From an uncultured Draconibacterium sp. (GTDB taxonomy: Bacteria; Bacteroidota; Bacteroidia; Bacteroidales; Prolixibacteraceae), in contig NZ_CAJXYQ010000005.1 of assembly GCF_913063105.1 (NCBI RefSeq), forward strand, positions 124,001-188,000: DNA of 64,000 bases, written 5' to 3'. The position numbers and the translations under genes were made by a program. Below are positions 18,117 to 27,657 of the stretch, one piece after another. The first letter of the stretch is position 1. Each line of letters starts with the position of its first letter. The notes beneath the pieces were generated by a model, which was given only the letters and a program-made list of their open reading frames with translations, had not been told where the DNA came from and made no database searches.

Positions 18117-18854
18117 ATGAGAAAGCTGATATTAATAATTCCACTTTTCCTTTTCGCATTTAGCTTCAACATAACTCGCCCTGTGCATATTTTTATGATT
18201 GGTGATTCAACAATGGCCAATAAGCCTGAAAAAAATATCCCTGAGAACGGTTGGGGGCAGGTTTTACACTATTTCTTTAACGATTCGGTTGTAGTCGATA
18301 ATCATGCCCGAAACGGAAGGAGTTCAAAAAGTTTCATTGACGAGGGGCGATGGGAAACAGTGATTTCGAAGCTTCAAAAAGGTGATTATGTTATTATTCA
18401 GTTTGGACATAACGATAGCAAACCTGATGAAGAAAGGCACACCGACGCCTTTAGTTCGTACAAAGAGAACCTGACGAAATATATTGTTGAAACAAAAGAA
18501 AAAGGAGGGATTCCAATACTTTGCACATCAATTGTTCGAAGGCATTTTAACGAAGATGGAACCCTAAAAGATACGCATGGAGATTATCTTGTTGCTGCTA
18601 GGCAAGTTGCAAAGGAAACAGAAGTGTACTTCATTGATATGGAGGCAAAAACAAAAAGTTTGGTGGAAGAAATGGGGGTTGAAAAATCAAAGCAGTTGTA
18701 TTTGTATATAAAACAAGATGTTTTTCCTCTCCGACCAAAAGAACTAAAAGATAATACCCATTTATCGCAATTCGGTGCCTTCAGTTTTGCCGGACTCGCA
18801 GTAGAAGGCATGAAAGAAAATAACATACCCATTATAAAATATTTAGTGAATTGA
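18117..18854 (+). CDS. CE12-type rhamnogalacturonan acetylesterase (SGNH hydrolase)
   Basis: This 245-residue exported esterase removes acetyl groups from pectin, probably from rhamnogalacturonan. A signal peptide (LILIIPLFLFAFSF) precedes the SGNH blocks: S in FMIGDSTMANK, G in NHARNGRSSKSF, N in IQFGHNDSK and the D-x-x-H pair in DNTHLSQFGA. The ATG at 18117 begins the signal peptide; an earlier ATG at 18048 would overlap the aldo/keto reductase gene and put 23 residues before it. Deacetylation would open the backbone to the lyases encoded on both sides. Confidence 0.9.
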   Translation: MRKLILIIPLFLFAFSFNITRPVHIFMIGDSTMANKPEKNIPENGWGQVLHYFFNDSVVVDNHARNGRSSKSFIDEGRWETVISKLQKGDYVIIQFGHNDSKPDEERHTDAFSSYKENLTKYIVETKEKGGIPILCTSIVRRHFNEDGTLKDTHGDYLVAARQVAKETEVYFIDMEAKTKSLVEEMGVEKSKQLYLYIKQDVFPLRPKELKDNTHLSQFGAFSFAGLAVEGMKENNIPIIKYLVN

Positions 18855-18870
18855 TAATAACTCATTTACA

Positions 18871-20217
18871 ATGAACGATATGAAAAAGATATATTCAATA
18901 TTGATAGTACTGTTAACAGTAGGATTTAATTGTTACTCGCAACAACTGGCATTCCCTGGAGCTGAAGGCTTTGGAGCCTATGCAAAAGGTGGAAGAGGCG
19001 GAGAAGTCCTGTATGTAACAAACCTGAACGACAGCGGTGAGGGTAGCCTGCGTTGGGCTGTTGAACAGGACGGTCCACGCACTGTTGTATTCGCCGTTTC
19101 GGGAAACATCGACCTAAAAGAGAGACTAAATATTGAAAATCCGAACATAACAATTGCCGGACAAACAGCTCCTGGCGATGGAATTTGCATCCGTGGTGAG
19201 ACGGTGCGTATTGCAGCCAATGATGTCGTAATTCGTTATATCCGAGTAAGACTTGGTGATGGAATGCATGGGCAGGGAAGCCTGCAGGGAAAAGATGCCA
19301 TCTCAATTAGTGAGGGCGAGAATATTATTGTGGATCATTGTTCGGGAAGCTGGAGCTTGGATGAAATTATATCAGCATCAACAAAACTGCCAACACTTAG
19401 AAATGTTACGGTGCAGTGGTGTTTTATTACCGAAGGATTAAATCCCGACAACCATGGATACGGTTCTTTAATAAGAGGTACCGGCGGAGCAAAATACAGT
19501 TACATCTACAACCTGTACGCCAACAACCGTGGCCGGAATCCACGCCCTGGAAACTACGATGTAAATCCACACGATAAAGATCCGGAAGGTTTTTTACTCG
19601 ATTTCAGCAATAATGTAATTTACAATTGGGGAGGTGGAAAAGCCGGTTACAATAACGATAAACGAAGTATTACAAAATTGAATTATGAAAACAATTACCT
19701 AATTCCGGGTGAAAACTCAGAAAATAATGGAATTGCATATACAACCGGGTCGCCCTTCAATAAAAGCTATTTTGCCGGGAATTATTACGATGGTGAATGC
19801 CCTGCTGACCAATGGAGTTTAGTTGGTTTCAGAGATAGCTGGAGTAAAAAAGAAATTGCAGCCTACAAACAAACAAAACCTTTTGAATGCGGCACAGTTA
19901 CCAGAATTGATGCACCAGCATCGTTTGAGCAGGTACTTGAAACCGGAGGGGCAACCTTGCCGAAACGCGATGCTGTCGATATTCGAATTGTAAAGGATAT
20001 AAAAAACCGGACAGGTAAAATTATCAAAAGCCAGGAAGATGTTGGGGGCTGGCCCGAATTAACATCGCTTCCGGCTCCGCTTGATTCCGATAAAGACGGT
20101 ATGCCTGATGAATGGGAGAAAAAGAATAATTTGAATCCACATGATGCTTCCGATAGGAATAAAACTGCGGAAGATGGTTATACAGTGCTTGAAAATTATT
20201 TGAACCAAATTCAATAA
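18871..20217 (+). CDS. PL1-type pectate lyase with C-terminal Ca-binding motif
   Basis: This 448-residue exported lyase has a signal peptide ending CYSQ, then AFPGAEGFGAYAKGGRGG, TIAGQTAPGDGICI, the strand VIRYIRVRLGD, the SGSWSLDE turn and the catalytic-region stretch NNRGRNPRPG. The C-terminus carries DSDKDGMPDEWEKKNNLNP, a thrombospondin-3/EF-like calcium motif shared with the other PL1 proteins here. A second in-frame ATG nine bases downstream (18880) is equally possible as start. It would cleave polygalacturonate by Ca-dependent beta-elimination, in the periplasm or at the cell surface. It lies 16 nt after the CE12 gene. Confidence 0.88.
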   Translation: MNDMKKIYSILIVLLTVGFNCYSQQLAFPGAEGFGAYAKGGRGGEVLYVTNLNDSGEGSLRWAVEQDGPRTVVFAVSGNIDLKERLNIENPNITIAGQTAPGDGICIRGETVRIAANDVVIRYIRVRLGDGMHGQGSLQGKDAISISEGENIIVDHCSGSWSLDEIISASTKLPTLRNVTVQWCFITEGLNPDNHGYGSLIRGTGGAKYSYIYNLYANNRGRNPRPGNYDVNPHDKDPEGFLLDFSNNVIYNWGGGKAGYNNDKRSITKLNYENNYLIPGENSENNGIAYTTGSPFNKSYFAGNYYDGECPADQWSLVGFRDSWSKKEIAAYKQTKPFECGTVTRIDAPASFEQVLETGGATLPKRDAVDIRIVKDIKNRTGKIIKSQEDVGGWPELTSLPAPLDSDKDGMPDEWEKKNNLNPHDASDRNKTAEDGYTVLENYLNQIQ

Positions 20218-20236
20218 TAATTTAAACCATTCAATA

Positions 20237-21715
20237 ATGAAAACCAGTAACAAAGAGTTTGTTATATATCTGCTAGTGTTTGTATTACTAAGTTCCTGTT
20301 CGGGCATAAAGGATGAATCAGTTCAGAATGAAAAACCACGGGTTATTGTAACCTCTGATGGAGAAATTGACGACGAATGTTCCCTTGTCAGGTTTTTATT
20401 GTATGCAAATGAATGGGATGTGGAGGGAATAATTTCATCAAGTTCGCAATACCACTGGAAAGGTCACAGATGGGCTGGCGACGATTGGGCCGAACCCTAT
20501 CTTGAAGCATACGCGGAAGTATATCCAAATTTAATTTTACACGACAAGGGGTATCCTTCTCCCGAATATCTGAAATCAATAACCTTGATTGGTAATATTG
20601 CTGCCGAGGGCGAAATGGATTCCATAACCCCGGGGTCGCAACGTATTGTAGAAGTTTTACTCGACGAATCGGATAATAGGCCGGTGTGGCTTCAGGCATG
20701 GGGGGGAACCGGTACGATTGCACGGGCGCTCAAAACTATTGAAGAAGAGCATCCGGATAAAATGGAATATGTGGCTAACAAAGTCCGTTTGTTTTTTATC
20801 TGGGAACAAGACAATACCTTTCAAAAATACATTCGCCCGCATTGGAGAAGATACAATATTCAGGCAATAATTTGCGACCAGTTTTGGGCAATTGCATACC
20901 AGTGGGATGAAATTATACCCGAGGAAAAAATCGGTTATTTTACAACCGACTGGATGAAATCGAATATTCTGAACGACCATGGTGCGCTTTGTTCATTATA
21001 TGAAGCATACAAAGGAGGTGACGATAATGAAGGCTGGAGAGCTGGTAGTCCAAAACAAAAAGGCTCGTTCAGATCTGAAGGAGATTCACCAGCTTTTTTA
21101 CACACTATTCCTACTGGTTTAAGGAATTTGGAATCGCCAAACTTTGGAGGCTGGGGAGGCCGCTATGTGAATGTACGCGAAAACACCTGGCTCGACCCGG
21201 TTCCTTTCGAAGGTTATGAGTATCCTGAAGGAAGATGGTACACCCGAAGTGCCTGGGGCCGAATGTACATGCGCGAAACCTACCCTGATAATCAGGACCA
21301 AATGAAAGTGTACTTTAAACCTATGACCCGATGGATGGATGCTTTACAAAACGATTTTGCTGCCCGGGCCGACTGGTGTATTAAACCGTATGCAGAAGCG
21401 AATCATCAACCTGTTGTTAAATTAGGCCATAAACTTGATTTAACGGCTAAGCCGGGAGCTACTATTCAGCTAAGTGCGAAAGGAACTTCCGATCCCGATG
21501 GTGATGATCTTACCTTTAAATGGTGGTTTTACGAAGATGCAAGCGATTATAAGGGAGATGTAAAAATTTCTAATGCCGATCAAATAAACACCACTCTTGT
21601 CGTTCCTGAAAATGCAGGCAGCGGTGAATCCATTCATATTATTTGTGAAGTAACAGATTCAGGTACGCCTAAGTTAACACGGTATAAGAGAGTAATAATA
21701 ACTGTAAATCAATAA
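20237..21715 (+). CDS. DUF1593 nucleoside-hydrolase-like lipoprotein (copy 1 of 5)
   Basis: This 492-residue protein has a lipoprotein signal peptide (lipobox VLLSSC, C21). Residues about 33-330 are a DUF1593 domain with a nucleoside-hydrolase-like fold; the metal-site loop reads TSDGEIDDE (D41, D45, D46), with the same spacing as the Ca-binding D-x3-DD of true nucleoside hydrolases. GFRSEGD-type and NFGGWGGRY motifs precede a C-terminal Ig-like domain (about 395-490, with SDPDGDDLTFKWWFYEDA), as in the Sde0182 family. The activity of this family is not established to my knowledge. It lies between two PL1 genes, so it likely acts on pectin or its side chains. A signal for hydrolysis of a furanoside is inference from the fold. 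Confidence 0.85.
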   Translation: MKTSNKEFVIYLLVFVLLSSCSGIKDESVQNEKPRVIVTSDGEIDDECSLVRFLLYANEWDVEGIISSSSQYHWKGHRWAGDDWAEPYLEAYAEVYPNLILHDKGYPSPEYLKSITLIGNIAAEGEMDSITPGSQRIVEVLLDESDNRPVWLQAWGGTGTIARALKTIEEEHPDKMEYVANKVRLFFIWEQDNTFQKYIRPHWRRYNIQAIICDQFWAIAYQWDEIIPEEKIGYFTTDWMKSNILNDHGALCSLYEAYKGGDDNEGWRAGSPKQKGSFRSEGDSPAFLHTIPTGLRNLESPNFGGWGGRYVNVRENTWLDPVPFEGYEYPEGRWYTRSAWGRMYMRETYPDNQDQMKVYFKPMTRWMDALQNDFAARADWCIKPYAEANHQPVVKLGHKLDLTAKPGATIQLSAKGTSDPDGDDLTFKWWFYEDASDYKGDVKISNADQINTTLVVPENAGSGESIHIICEVTDSGTPKLTRYKRVIITVNQ

Positions 21716-21761
21716 AACTATAAATCCTGCTACTGATTGCAGGACAAATTTCTTTTAAAAA

Positions 21762-23447
21762 ATGAATAAAATGAGAAAGGAAATATATCTTCTGGCAATT
21801 TTATTTTTTTGCCTTACATTAAGTTCTTACGCACAATACCCAAAAATACCTAAGGATGTTCAAAAAGCATCTGCAGAATTAATGGATGAGTCTGAACGTC
21901 TGTCGGATGAAGCATGGGAAAAAGCCCTGGTTGTAATTGAAAAAGAATCGCTTGAAGGAAAACCTTATATACCCTGGGCTTCTCGTCCTCAGGATTTACC
22001 GCAAGCTGAAATTCCAGCTTTCCCGGGAGCGGAAGGTGGCGGCATGTACACCTTTGGTGGCCGAGGGGGTAGGGTTATAACCGTAACCAGTTTGGAAGAC
22101 CGGGGACCAGGTACCTTTCGAGAAGCATGTGAAACAGGAGGGGCGAGAATTATTGTTTTTAATATTGCGGGAATAATCAGGCTTAAAACACCTTTAATTA
22201 TTCGCGCACCTTATGTTACTATTGCCGGACAAACTGCACCTGGGAATGGTGTTTGCATCGCTGGCGAAACAGTTTGGATAAATACACACGATGTAATTAT
22301 CAGGCACATGCGTTTCCGTAGAGGTGAAACCTGGGTAGGCCGCCGCGACGATGCAATTGGTGGAAACCCGATTGGAAATATAATGCTTGATCATATCTCC
22401 GCAAGCTGGGGGCTCGACGAAAATATGTCTGTTTACCGGCATATGTATCATAAAGATCCCAGGAAAAAGCCTGAAAAGTTTGGCACTGTTAACATTACTA
22501 TTCAGAATTCAATTTTCTCGGAAGCATTGGATACATGGAACCACGCCTTTGGAAGTACTTTAGGTGGTGAGAACTGTTCTTTCATTCGTAACTTGTGGGC
22601 AAATAACGCCGGAAGAAATCCATCAATTGGCTGGAATGGAACCTTCAATTTTGTAAATAATGTGCTATTCAATTGGGTACATCGTACGGTTGATGGAGGT
22701 GATCATACTGCACAATATAACCTTATAAATAATTACTTCAAACCAGGTCCGCTAACTCCCCAAAATAAAGCTATTAGTCATCGTCTCCTCAAACCTGAGT
22801 CGAGATATACTCAATTCAATAAAAAAGTTTATGGCAAAGTGTATGTCGATGGAAATATTGTAGAAGGCAATAAAAGGGTTAGCAAAGACAATTGGGACGG
22901 AGGTGTACAAATTGAAGATATGGAAAATGCCGGTGAGTTTACGAAATTTATTAAAGCCAGTAAGCCTGCTATAATGCCCTATTTAACAATTGTAAGTGCT
23001 GAAAAAGCATTCGATTTTGTAGTTGAAAATGCTGGTGCACTTCTACCCGAGAGGGATGAAGTTGACCAACGTATTAGTAGAACCGTAAAAACAGGAATAC
23101 CTGAATATGCTGAAAATGTCGATAATTCAGATGTTCCAAAATTTGAACACCGTAGATTACCCGAAGATTCGTATAAAAAAGGGATTATTACCGATATCAG
23201 GCAAGTTGGCGGCTACCCTGTCTATGAGGGTACGCCATATGTTGATTCAGATAAAGATGGCATGCCCGATGAATGGGAAAATAAATATGCAAAACTCGGA
23301 CTAGACCCAAACAATCCTAACGATGCCAACCTTGATTGTAATGGGGATGGTTATACCAATATTGAAAAATATATTAATGGCATTGATCCAGGTGAAAAAG
23401 TGGATTGGAAAGATCTTAAAAACAACAAGGATACTTTATTGAATTAA
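21762..23447 (+). CDS. PL1-type pectate lyase with N-terminal extension
   Basis: This 561-residue exported protein begins with a signal peptide ending SYAQ and a charged helical extension (about 25-85, rich in E and K) absent from the other PL1 copies. The beta-helix follows: AFPGAEGGGMYTFGGRGG, TIAGQTAPGNGVCI, RHMRFRRGE and the catalytic-region ANNAGRNPSIG. Note that the second arginine of the usual RNPR is replaced by serine here. The C-terminus has DSDKDGMPDEWENKYAKLG plus a second Ca-type loop, NGDGYTNIEKYING. The divergence suggests another PL1 subfamily or preference, possibly a more substituted galacturonan. It is followed after 88 nt by a DUF1593 gene. Confidence 0.85.
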   Translation: MNKMRKEIYLLAILFFCLTLSSYAQYPKIPKDVQKASAELMDESERLSDEAWEKALVVIEKESLEGKPYIPWASRPQDLPQAEIPAFPGAEGGGMYTFGGRGGRVITVTSLEDRGPGTFREACETGGARIIVFNIAGIIRLKTPLIIRAPYVTIAGQTAPGNGVCIAGETVWINTHDVIIRHMRFRRGETWVGRRDDAIGGNPIGNIMLDHISASWGLDENMSVYRHMYHKDPRKKPEKFGTVNITIQNSIFSEALDTWNHAFGSTLGGENCSFIRNLWANNAGRNPSIGWNGTFNFVNNVLFNWVHRTVDGGDHTAQYNLINNYFKPGPLTPQNKAISHRLLKPESRYTQFNKKVYGKVYVDGNIVEGNKRVSKDNWDGGVQIEDMENAGEFTKFIKASKPAIMPYLTIVSAEKAFDFVVENAGALLPERDEVDQRISRTVKTGIPEYAENVDNSDVPKFEHRRLPEDSYKKGIITDIRQVGGYPVYEGTPYVDSDKDGMPDEWENKYAKLGLDPNNPNDANLDCNGDGYTNIEKYINGIDPGEKVDWKDLKNNKDTLLN

Positions 23448-23535
23448 GGTTCTTATTCGGGAAAAGGTGAATAATTATAAAAAAACGTGATAAAAATTAG
23501 ACTGGAAATTCTAAAATAATTTATCCAACAATATC

Positions 23536-24861
23536 ATGCACATAATTGAGAAATCATACAAAATACTAACAGGTCTTATCCTGTCAGTCCTTTTTTTTAG
23601 TGCCTGCGGTTCAAAACAAAAAAGTGATACAGCAACAGATACGAATATTCAAAAGCCTTATCGTGTAATTGTTACGTCTGATATTGGAGGAAACGATCCT
23701 GACGACTTCCAATCTATGGTACATTTACTTCTTTATGCCGATGTGCTTGATATAGAAGGGATAATAGCATCTCCTAAGGGTGCGGGAAGAGTGGAGAATA
23801 TTCATGAAGTAATTAATGAATACGAGAAAGATTATCCAAGTCTGGTAAGTTATTCTGAAAAGTATCCAACAGCTGATTCGCTGCGAATAATTACAAAACA
23901 GGGAGGGGTGGAAGTTGCCGGTTATAAGGGATATGATGATTCTTCAGATGGTAGTGAATGGATTATTCAGTGTGCCCGACGTGATGATCCCCGTCCACTA
24001 TATGTGCTTGTTTGGGGAGGACTAGAAGATGTAGCTCAAGCACTTCATGATGCACCTGATATATTACCTAAACTGAGGGTGCATTGGATTGGCGGTCCCA
24101 ATAAAAAGTGGGGGCCAGATGCCTATCTATACATCGCTGAACATCATCCCAATCTATGGATAATCGAATCAAATGCTACCTACAGAGGATGGTTTACCGG
24201 AGGTAATCAATCGGGGGAATGGAGTAATACAGGTTTCACGAAAAAATACATTAAAGATAAAGGAGCACTTGGAACTTTTTTTATGTCTCAATTGGGAGGC
24301 AAGTTAAAAATGGGTGATACTCCATCCTTAGCCTGGTTACTTAAAGGAGATCCTGAAAATCCATCAGAACCCGGATGGGGTGGTCAATTTGTTCGTACTT
24401 GGGAACGCGCTTATTATCATTTTACACGTATGCCCGATAAAACAGATAGCGTTCAGGAATTTTCAATTCTTGAAATTGTACTTCCAGTGGGTAAAAATTT
24501 ACCTGAAAATCCGGATGCACTTCTTCAGGTTGAGAATCAATTGTTGAAAGGTCATTTTTTAGAAGATGATTCTGTAAGGTTTCGCTTTTGCCCCAAGAGT
24601 GATAAATATTTTAGCTTTAAAATTAGCAGTAATGTTCCTGTGTTAGATGGGGTAACTGGTGGAATTACAGCACTTATAACACCTTCAGGTTTTGCAAAAC
24701 AACCCTCCGAAAAGTATCCAAACTGGTGGACAGATGATCCTGATCCTGAGTTAGCAGAAGGGAATCGTATTGGTGCGAAAACAGTAAGCAAGTGGAGGGT
24801 AGATTTTTTGACTGATTTTGCAAAAAAGATGGAACGCTGTCAAGTTGTTAATAATAAATAG
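23536..24861 (+). CDS. DUF1593 lipoprotein lacking the Ig-like tail (copy 2 of 5)
   Basis: This 441-residue lipoprotein (lipobox FFSAC, C24) belongs to the same nucleoside-hydrolase-like family. The metal loop reads SDIGGNDPDD (D49, D56, D57), with six residues between the first Asp and the pair instead of three. The sequence diverges in the second half: it has WIGGPNKKWG and KMGDTPSLAWLLKG, and it lacks the C-terminal DPDGD-type Ig-like domain found in the other four copies, ending instead in DPDPELAEGNR and a short helix. It probably represents a separate subfamily with its own substrate. It lies between two PL1 genes. No function is known. Confidence 0.82.
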   Translation: MHIIEKSYKILTGLILSVLFFSACGSKQKSDTATDTNIQKPYRVIVTSDIGGNDPDDFQSMVHLLLYADVLDIEGIIASPKGAGRVENIHEVINEYEKDYPSLVSYSEKYPTADSLRIITKQGGVEVAGYKGYDDSSDGSEWIIQCARRDDPRPLYVLVWGGLEDVAQALHDAPDILPKLRVHWIGGPNKKWGPDAYLYIAEHHPNLWIIESNATYRGWFTGGNQSGEWSNTGFTKKYIKDKGALGTFFMSQLGGKLKMGDTPSLAWLLKGDPENPSEPGWGGQFVRTWERAYYHFTRMPDKTDSVQEFSILEIVLPVGKNLPENPDALLQVENQLLKGHFLEDDSVRFRFCPKSDKYFSFKISSNVPVLDGVTGGITALITPSGFAKQPSEKYPNWWTDDPDPELAEGNRIGAKTVSKWRVDFLTDFAKKMERCQVVNNK

Positions 24862-24914
24862 ACTCAGCGTTTGTGTTAAGTATTCTTTTGGTAAATAAGA
24901 TTTAAATAGTTTTT

Positions 24915-26375
24915 ATGAGCAATATTTTTTTCATATTAAAAGGTTTAATTGTTGATGCCACTTTTGCGAAATTACAAAAGTATATTTATAGCATTTTCTG
25001 TTTTGGATTTTTGTTTTGTTCTCAGGTTTATTCTCAACAATTGGCTTTCCCTACTGCTGAAGGTTACGGAAAGTTTACCAAAGGCGGCAGAGGCGGCGTT
25101 GTATATGAAGTTACAAACCTTAACGACAGTGGAAAAGGAAGCTTGAGAGCTGCCGTTGAGGCTAAAGGACCACGGACTGTTGTCTTCAGGATTTCAGGGA
25201 CAATTGACCTGAAAAGCAATCTGGAGATTAAAAATCCATACATCACTATTGCCGGTCAAACAGCACCAGGAGATGGTATTACGCTAAAAAGGTATCCACT
25301 TAAAATCAGTGCTGATGAGGTTATTATCAGGTATATAAGGGTTCGGCTTGGCGATGAATCTGGAGGTGCGGAAGATGCAATATCGAGCCGTTACACCAAT
25401 AATATTATTCTCGACCATGTTTCGGCAAGCTGGAGCATCGATGAAACACTTTCGATTTACCACTGCAAAAATGTAACTGTTCAGTGGTGTATGATTACCG
25501 AAAGCCTTTTTGAATCAAACCATACCAAAGGCAGTGCCCATGGTTATGGCGGAATTTGGGGCTCAGATTATGGCTCCTACCATCACAACCTGATTGCCCA
25601 CCATTCGAGCCGTAATCCACGTTTTGCATCGGGATGCGGAAATACCGACTACCGGAATAATGTATTATACAATTGGGGTTACCAGAGTTGTTATGGGGCA
25701 GAAACTGTTCAGCTTAACAGCGATAAATTTACTTTCAGTAATATTAATATGGTTGGAAATTACCAGAAAGCCGGACCTGCAACTGTACCGGGAGAAATTG
25801 CACATCGTATTGTTTCTCCATCTTCCAGAAATCAGGAAAAGGATTATGGTAAATGGTACATTGCAGAAAATGCAATTGAAGGAAATTCATGGGTGTCGAA
25901 GAATAACTGGTTAGGCGGAGTTCAACCCAAAGGAAGCGAGTTTCTTGAAGGTTTTAAGTTGGATGAGCCATGGCCCGCAATGCCAATCAACCAGCAAACA
26001 CCAGATGATGCTTATGCCTCGGTACTTAAGCATGCAGGTGCAAGCCTCCCCAATCGCGATGCTGTGGATAATCGTATTGTTGATGAAGTTAAAAATGGGT
26101 ACGCAACATATGAAGGAGCCACTTACGAAACGCATTCAAAAGTTCGAAAAGTAACCGATCCTTTAAAAAAATGTGGAATTATTGACACGCAGGACGACGT
26201 AGGCGGATGGCCAGAATTAAAATCGCTTCCGGCGCCTATAGATAGCGACCATGACGGAATGCCCGATAATTGGGAAAAGGAAAATGGGCTTGACCCTGAA
26301 AACGCTTCAGATAGAAACATTGTAGCAACAGATGGTTATACCATGCTGGAGAAATACCTGAATAATATCCTATAA
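24915..26375 (+). CDS. PL1-type pectate lyase with C-terminal Ca-binding motif
   Basis: This 486-residue protein closely resembles the lyase half of the PL1-propeller protein at 14719, including AFPTAEGYGKFTKGGRGG, TIAGQTAPGDGITL, SASWSIDETLS and the catalytic-region HHSSRNPRFASG. It ends with DSDHDGMPDNWEKENGLDP, the Ca-binding module. The hydrophobic signal segment (IFCFGFLFCSQVYSQ) starts about 22 residues in, which is unusual, but no later ATG, GTG or TTG precedes it, so the start at 24915 stands. It is likely a paralogue of the 14719 gene without the propeller. The downstream barrel-protein gene starts 5 nt after its stop. Confidence 0.88.
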   Translation: MSNIFFILKGLIVDATFAKLQKYIYSIFCFGFLFCSQVYSQQLAFPTAEGYGKFTKGGRGGVVYEVTNLNDSGKGSLRAAVEAKGPRTVVFRISGTIDLKSNLEIKNPYITIAGQTAPGDGITLKRYPLKISADEVIIRYIRVRLGDESGGAEDAISSRYTNNIILDHVSASWSIDETLSIYHCKNVTVQWCMITESLFESNHTKGSAHGYGGIWGSDYGSYHHNLIAHHSSRNPRFASGCGNTDYRNNVLYNWGYQSCYGAETVQLNSDKFTFSNINMVGNYQKAGPATVPGEIAHRIVSPSSRNQEKDYGKWYIAENAIEGNSWVSKNNWLGGVQPKGSEFLEGFKLDEPWPAMPINQQTPDDAYASVLKHAGASLPNRDAVDNRIVDEVKNGYATYEGATYETHSKVRKVTDPLKKCGIIDTQDDVGGWPELKSLPAPIDSDHDGMPDNWEKENGLDPENASDRNIVATDGYTMLEKYLNNIL

Positions 26376-26380
26376 TCAGA

Positions 26381-27634
26381 ATGATCAGAAAAATAGAAAT
26401 ATTAGTGTTTGCATTATTAATATTGATTAGTTTCAGGGGGCATTGTACGGTGTCTTCAAAACTAAAAGTATTTGTGGAAGGGAATGTTACTGATTTTAAC
26501 TACATCCGCAATAACATAAGCTTTGTTGATTTTATTAACGATGCTTATTCCAGCGATGTACACGTAATTGTTACCCGGAAAAGCACGGGCAGCGGAGGTA
26601 AACATTATTACATTTTATTTAACTCGAATACCATTAATTCAATCGATGAATTTGAGTTGAATTGTATCACAAATTTTCAGGATTCGAGAGATGATATACG
26701 ATACAAATTAACCGAGTGCCTGAAATCAGGGCTACTTGTGTGTTCCAACGAGAAGCAATTGTTCTACACGGTTAATGTTAATACAAATGGTTATATTGCA
26801 GATAGTCAAAATCCGGTTAGTACTGAAAACCATGATTACTGGAATAACTGGGTATTTAATATTGGATTAAATGGAGGTTTTAATGCAGAAGAAAGAAGGA
26901 AGAATTATGAATATGAAACCTTTTTTGAAGCCAACCGGATTACCGAAAAGTGGAGAATAAGAAACCAATATACTTTTTCGCGCGAGGAAACGTCTATTGA
27001 AAAAAATAAGGATTTGGAAACATACACCATTCATGCCTATAACCAGGAGCATGAAATGGAATCGCGCACAGTCTATAGTTTATCTTCGCATTGGTCGGTG
27101 GGCTGTTTTGTTGAGGGGCAGCAGAATACATATCGCAATATTGAATTTAATGCAGCGTTTCAAGCGGCAATTGAATACAATATTTATCCCTGGAAAATGG
27201 TAGACAGACATATTTTAACCATCGGCTATTATATTGGCCCTTCTTATTATAACTATTTCGAACCTACAATTTTCGAAAAAACATCGGAAAATCTTTTTTC
27301 TCATTCCCTAAAAATTGAGCTTGATAAAGTTGAAAAATGGGGTGAAATTGAAGTCAACCTTGAAGCGGGGCATTATTTGTCTAATCCAAAATACTATGCC
27401 TTGGAATCTGGTGTAGAACTGTCGTTCAAAGTGGCAAGGGGACTCTTCTTTGAATTTGGTCTCGAGGCCGAAAAAATAAATAACCAACTCTATTTGCCTG
27501 CAAGCGATTTGAGTGATGAGGAGCTATTACTGGATGTAAGAAAATTACCTACTTCCTTTGAATTATCAGGCGATATCGGAATCCGGTATCAGTTTGGTTC
27601 CATTTATAATAACGTCGTAAATCAAAGATTATAG
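26381..27634 (+). CDS. Outer-membrane beta-barrel protein of unknown function
   Basis: This 417-residue protein has a signal peptide ending GHC. Residues about 28-130 resemble a widespread but, to my knowledge, unnamed N-terminal domain whose members carry the pattern of a 'D(Y/F)I+..I.FV..(V/I)(R/N)D...(D/A)VHV.(I/V)T....(G)SGG'; here it reads FNYIRNNISFVDFIND and VHVIVTRKSTGSGG. The rest (about 150-417) has alternating amphipathic strands ending with FGSIYNNVVNQRL, as in an outer-membrane beta-barrel. It is tightly packed between a PL1 gene and a DUF1593 gene. A porin-like or anchoring role is a guess. The family recognition is from memory and should be treated as moderate. Confidence 0.7.
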   Translation: MIRKIEILVFALLILISFRGHCTVSSKLKVFVEGNVTDFNYIRNNISFVDFINDAYSSDVHVIVTRKSTGSGGKHYYILFNSNTINSIDEFELNCITNFQDSRDDIRYKLTECLKSGLLVCSNEKQLFYTVNVNTNGYIADSQNPVSTENHDYWNNWVFNIGLNGGFNAEERRKNYEYETFFEANRITEKWRIRNQYTFSREETSIEKNKDLETYTIHAYNQEHEMESRTVYSLSSHWSVGCFVEGQQNTYRNIEFNAAFQAAIEYNIYPWKMVDRHILTIGYYIGPSYYNYFEPTIFEKTSENLFSHSLKIELDKVEKWGEIEVNLEAGHYLSNPKYYALESGVELSFKVARGLFFEFGLEAEKINNQLYLPASDLSDEELLLDVRKLPTSFELSGDIGIRYQFGSIYNNVVNQRL

Positions 27635-27657
27635 AAGTATCAGTCTTAAAAATAAAT

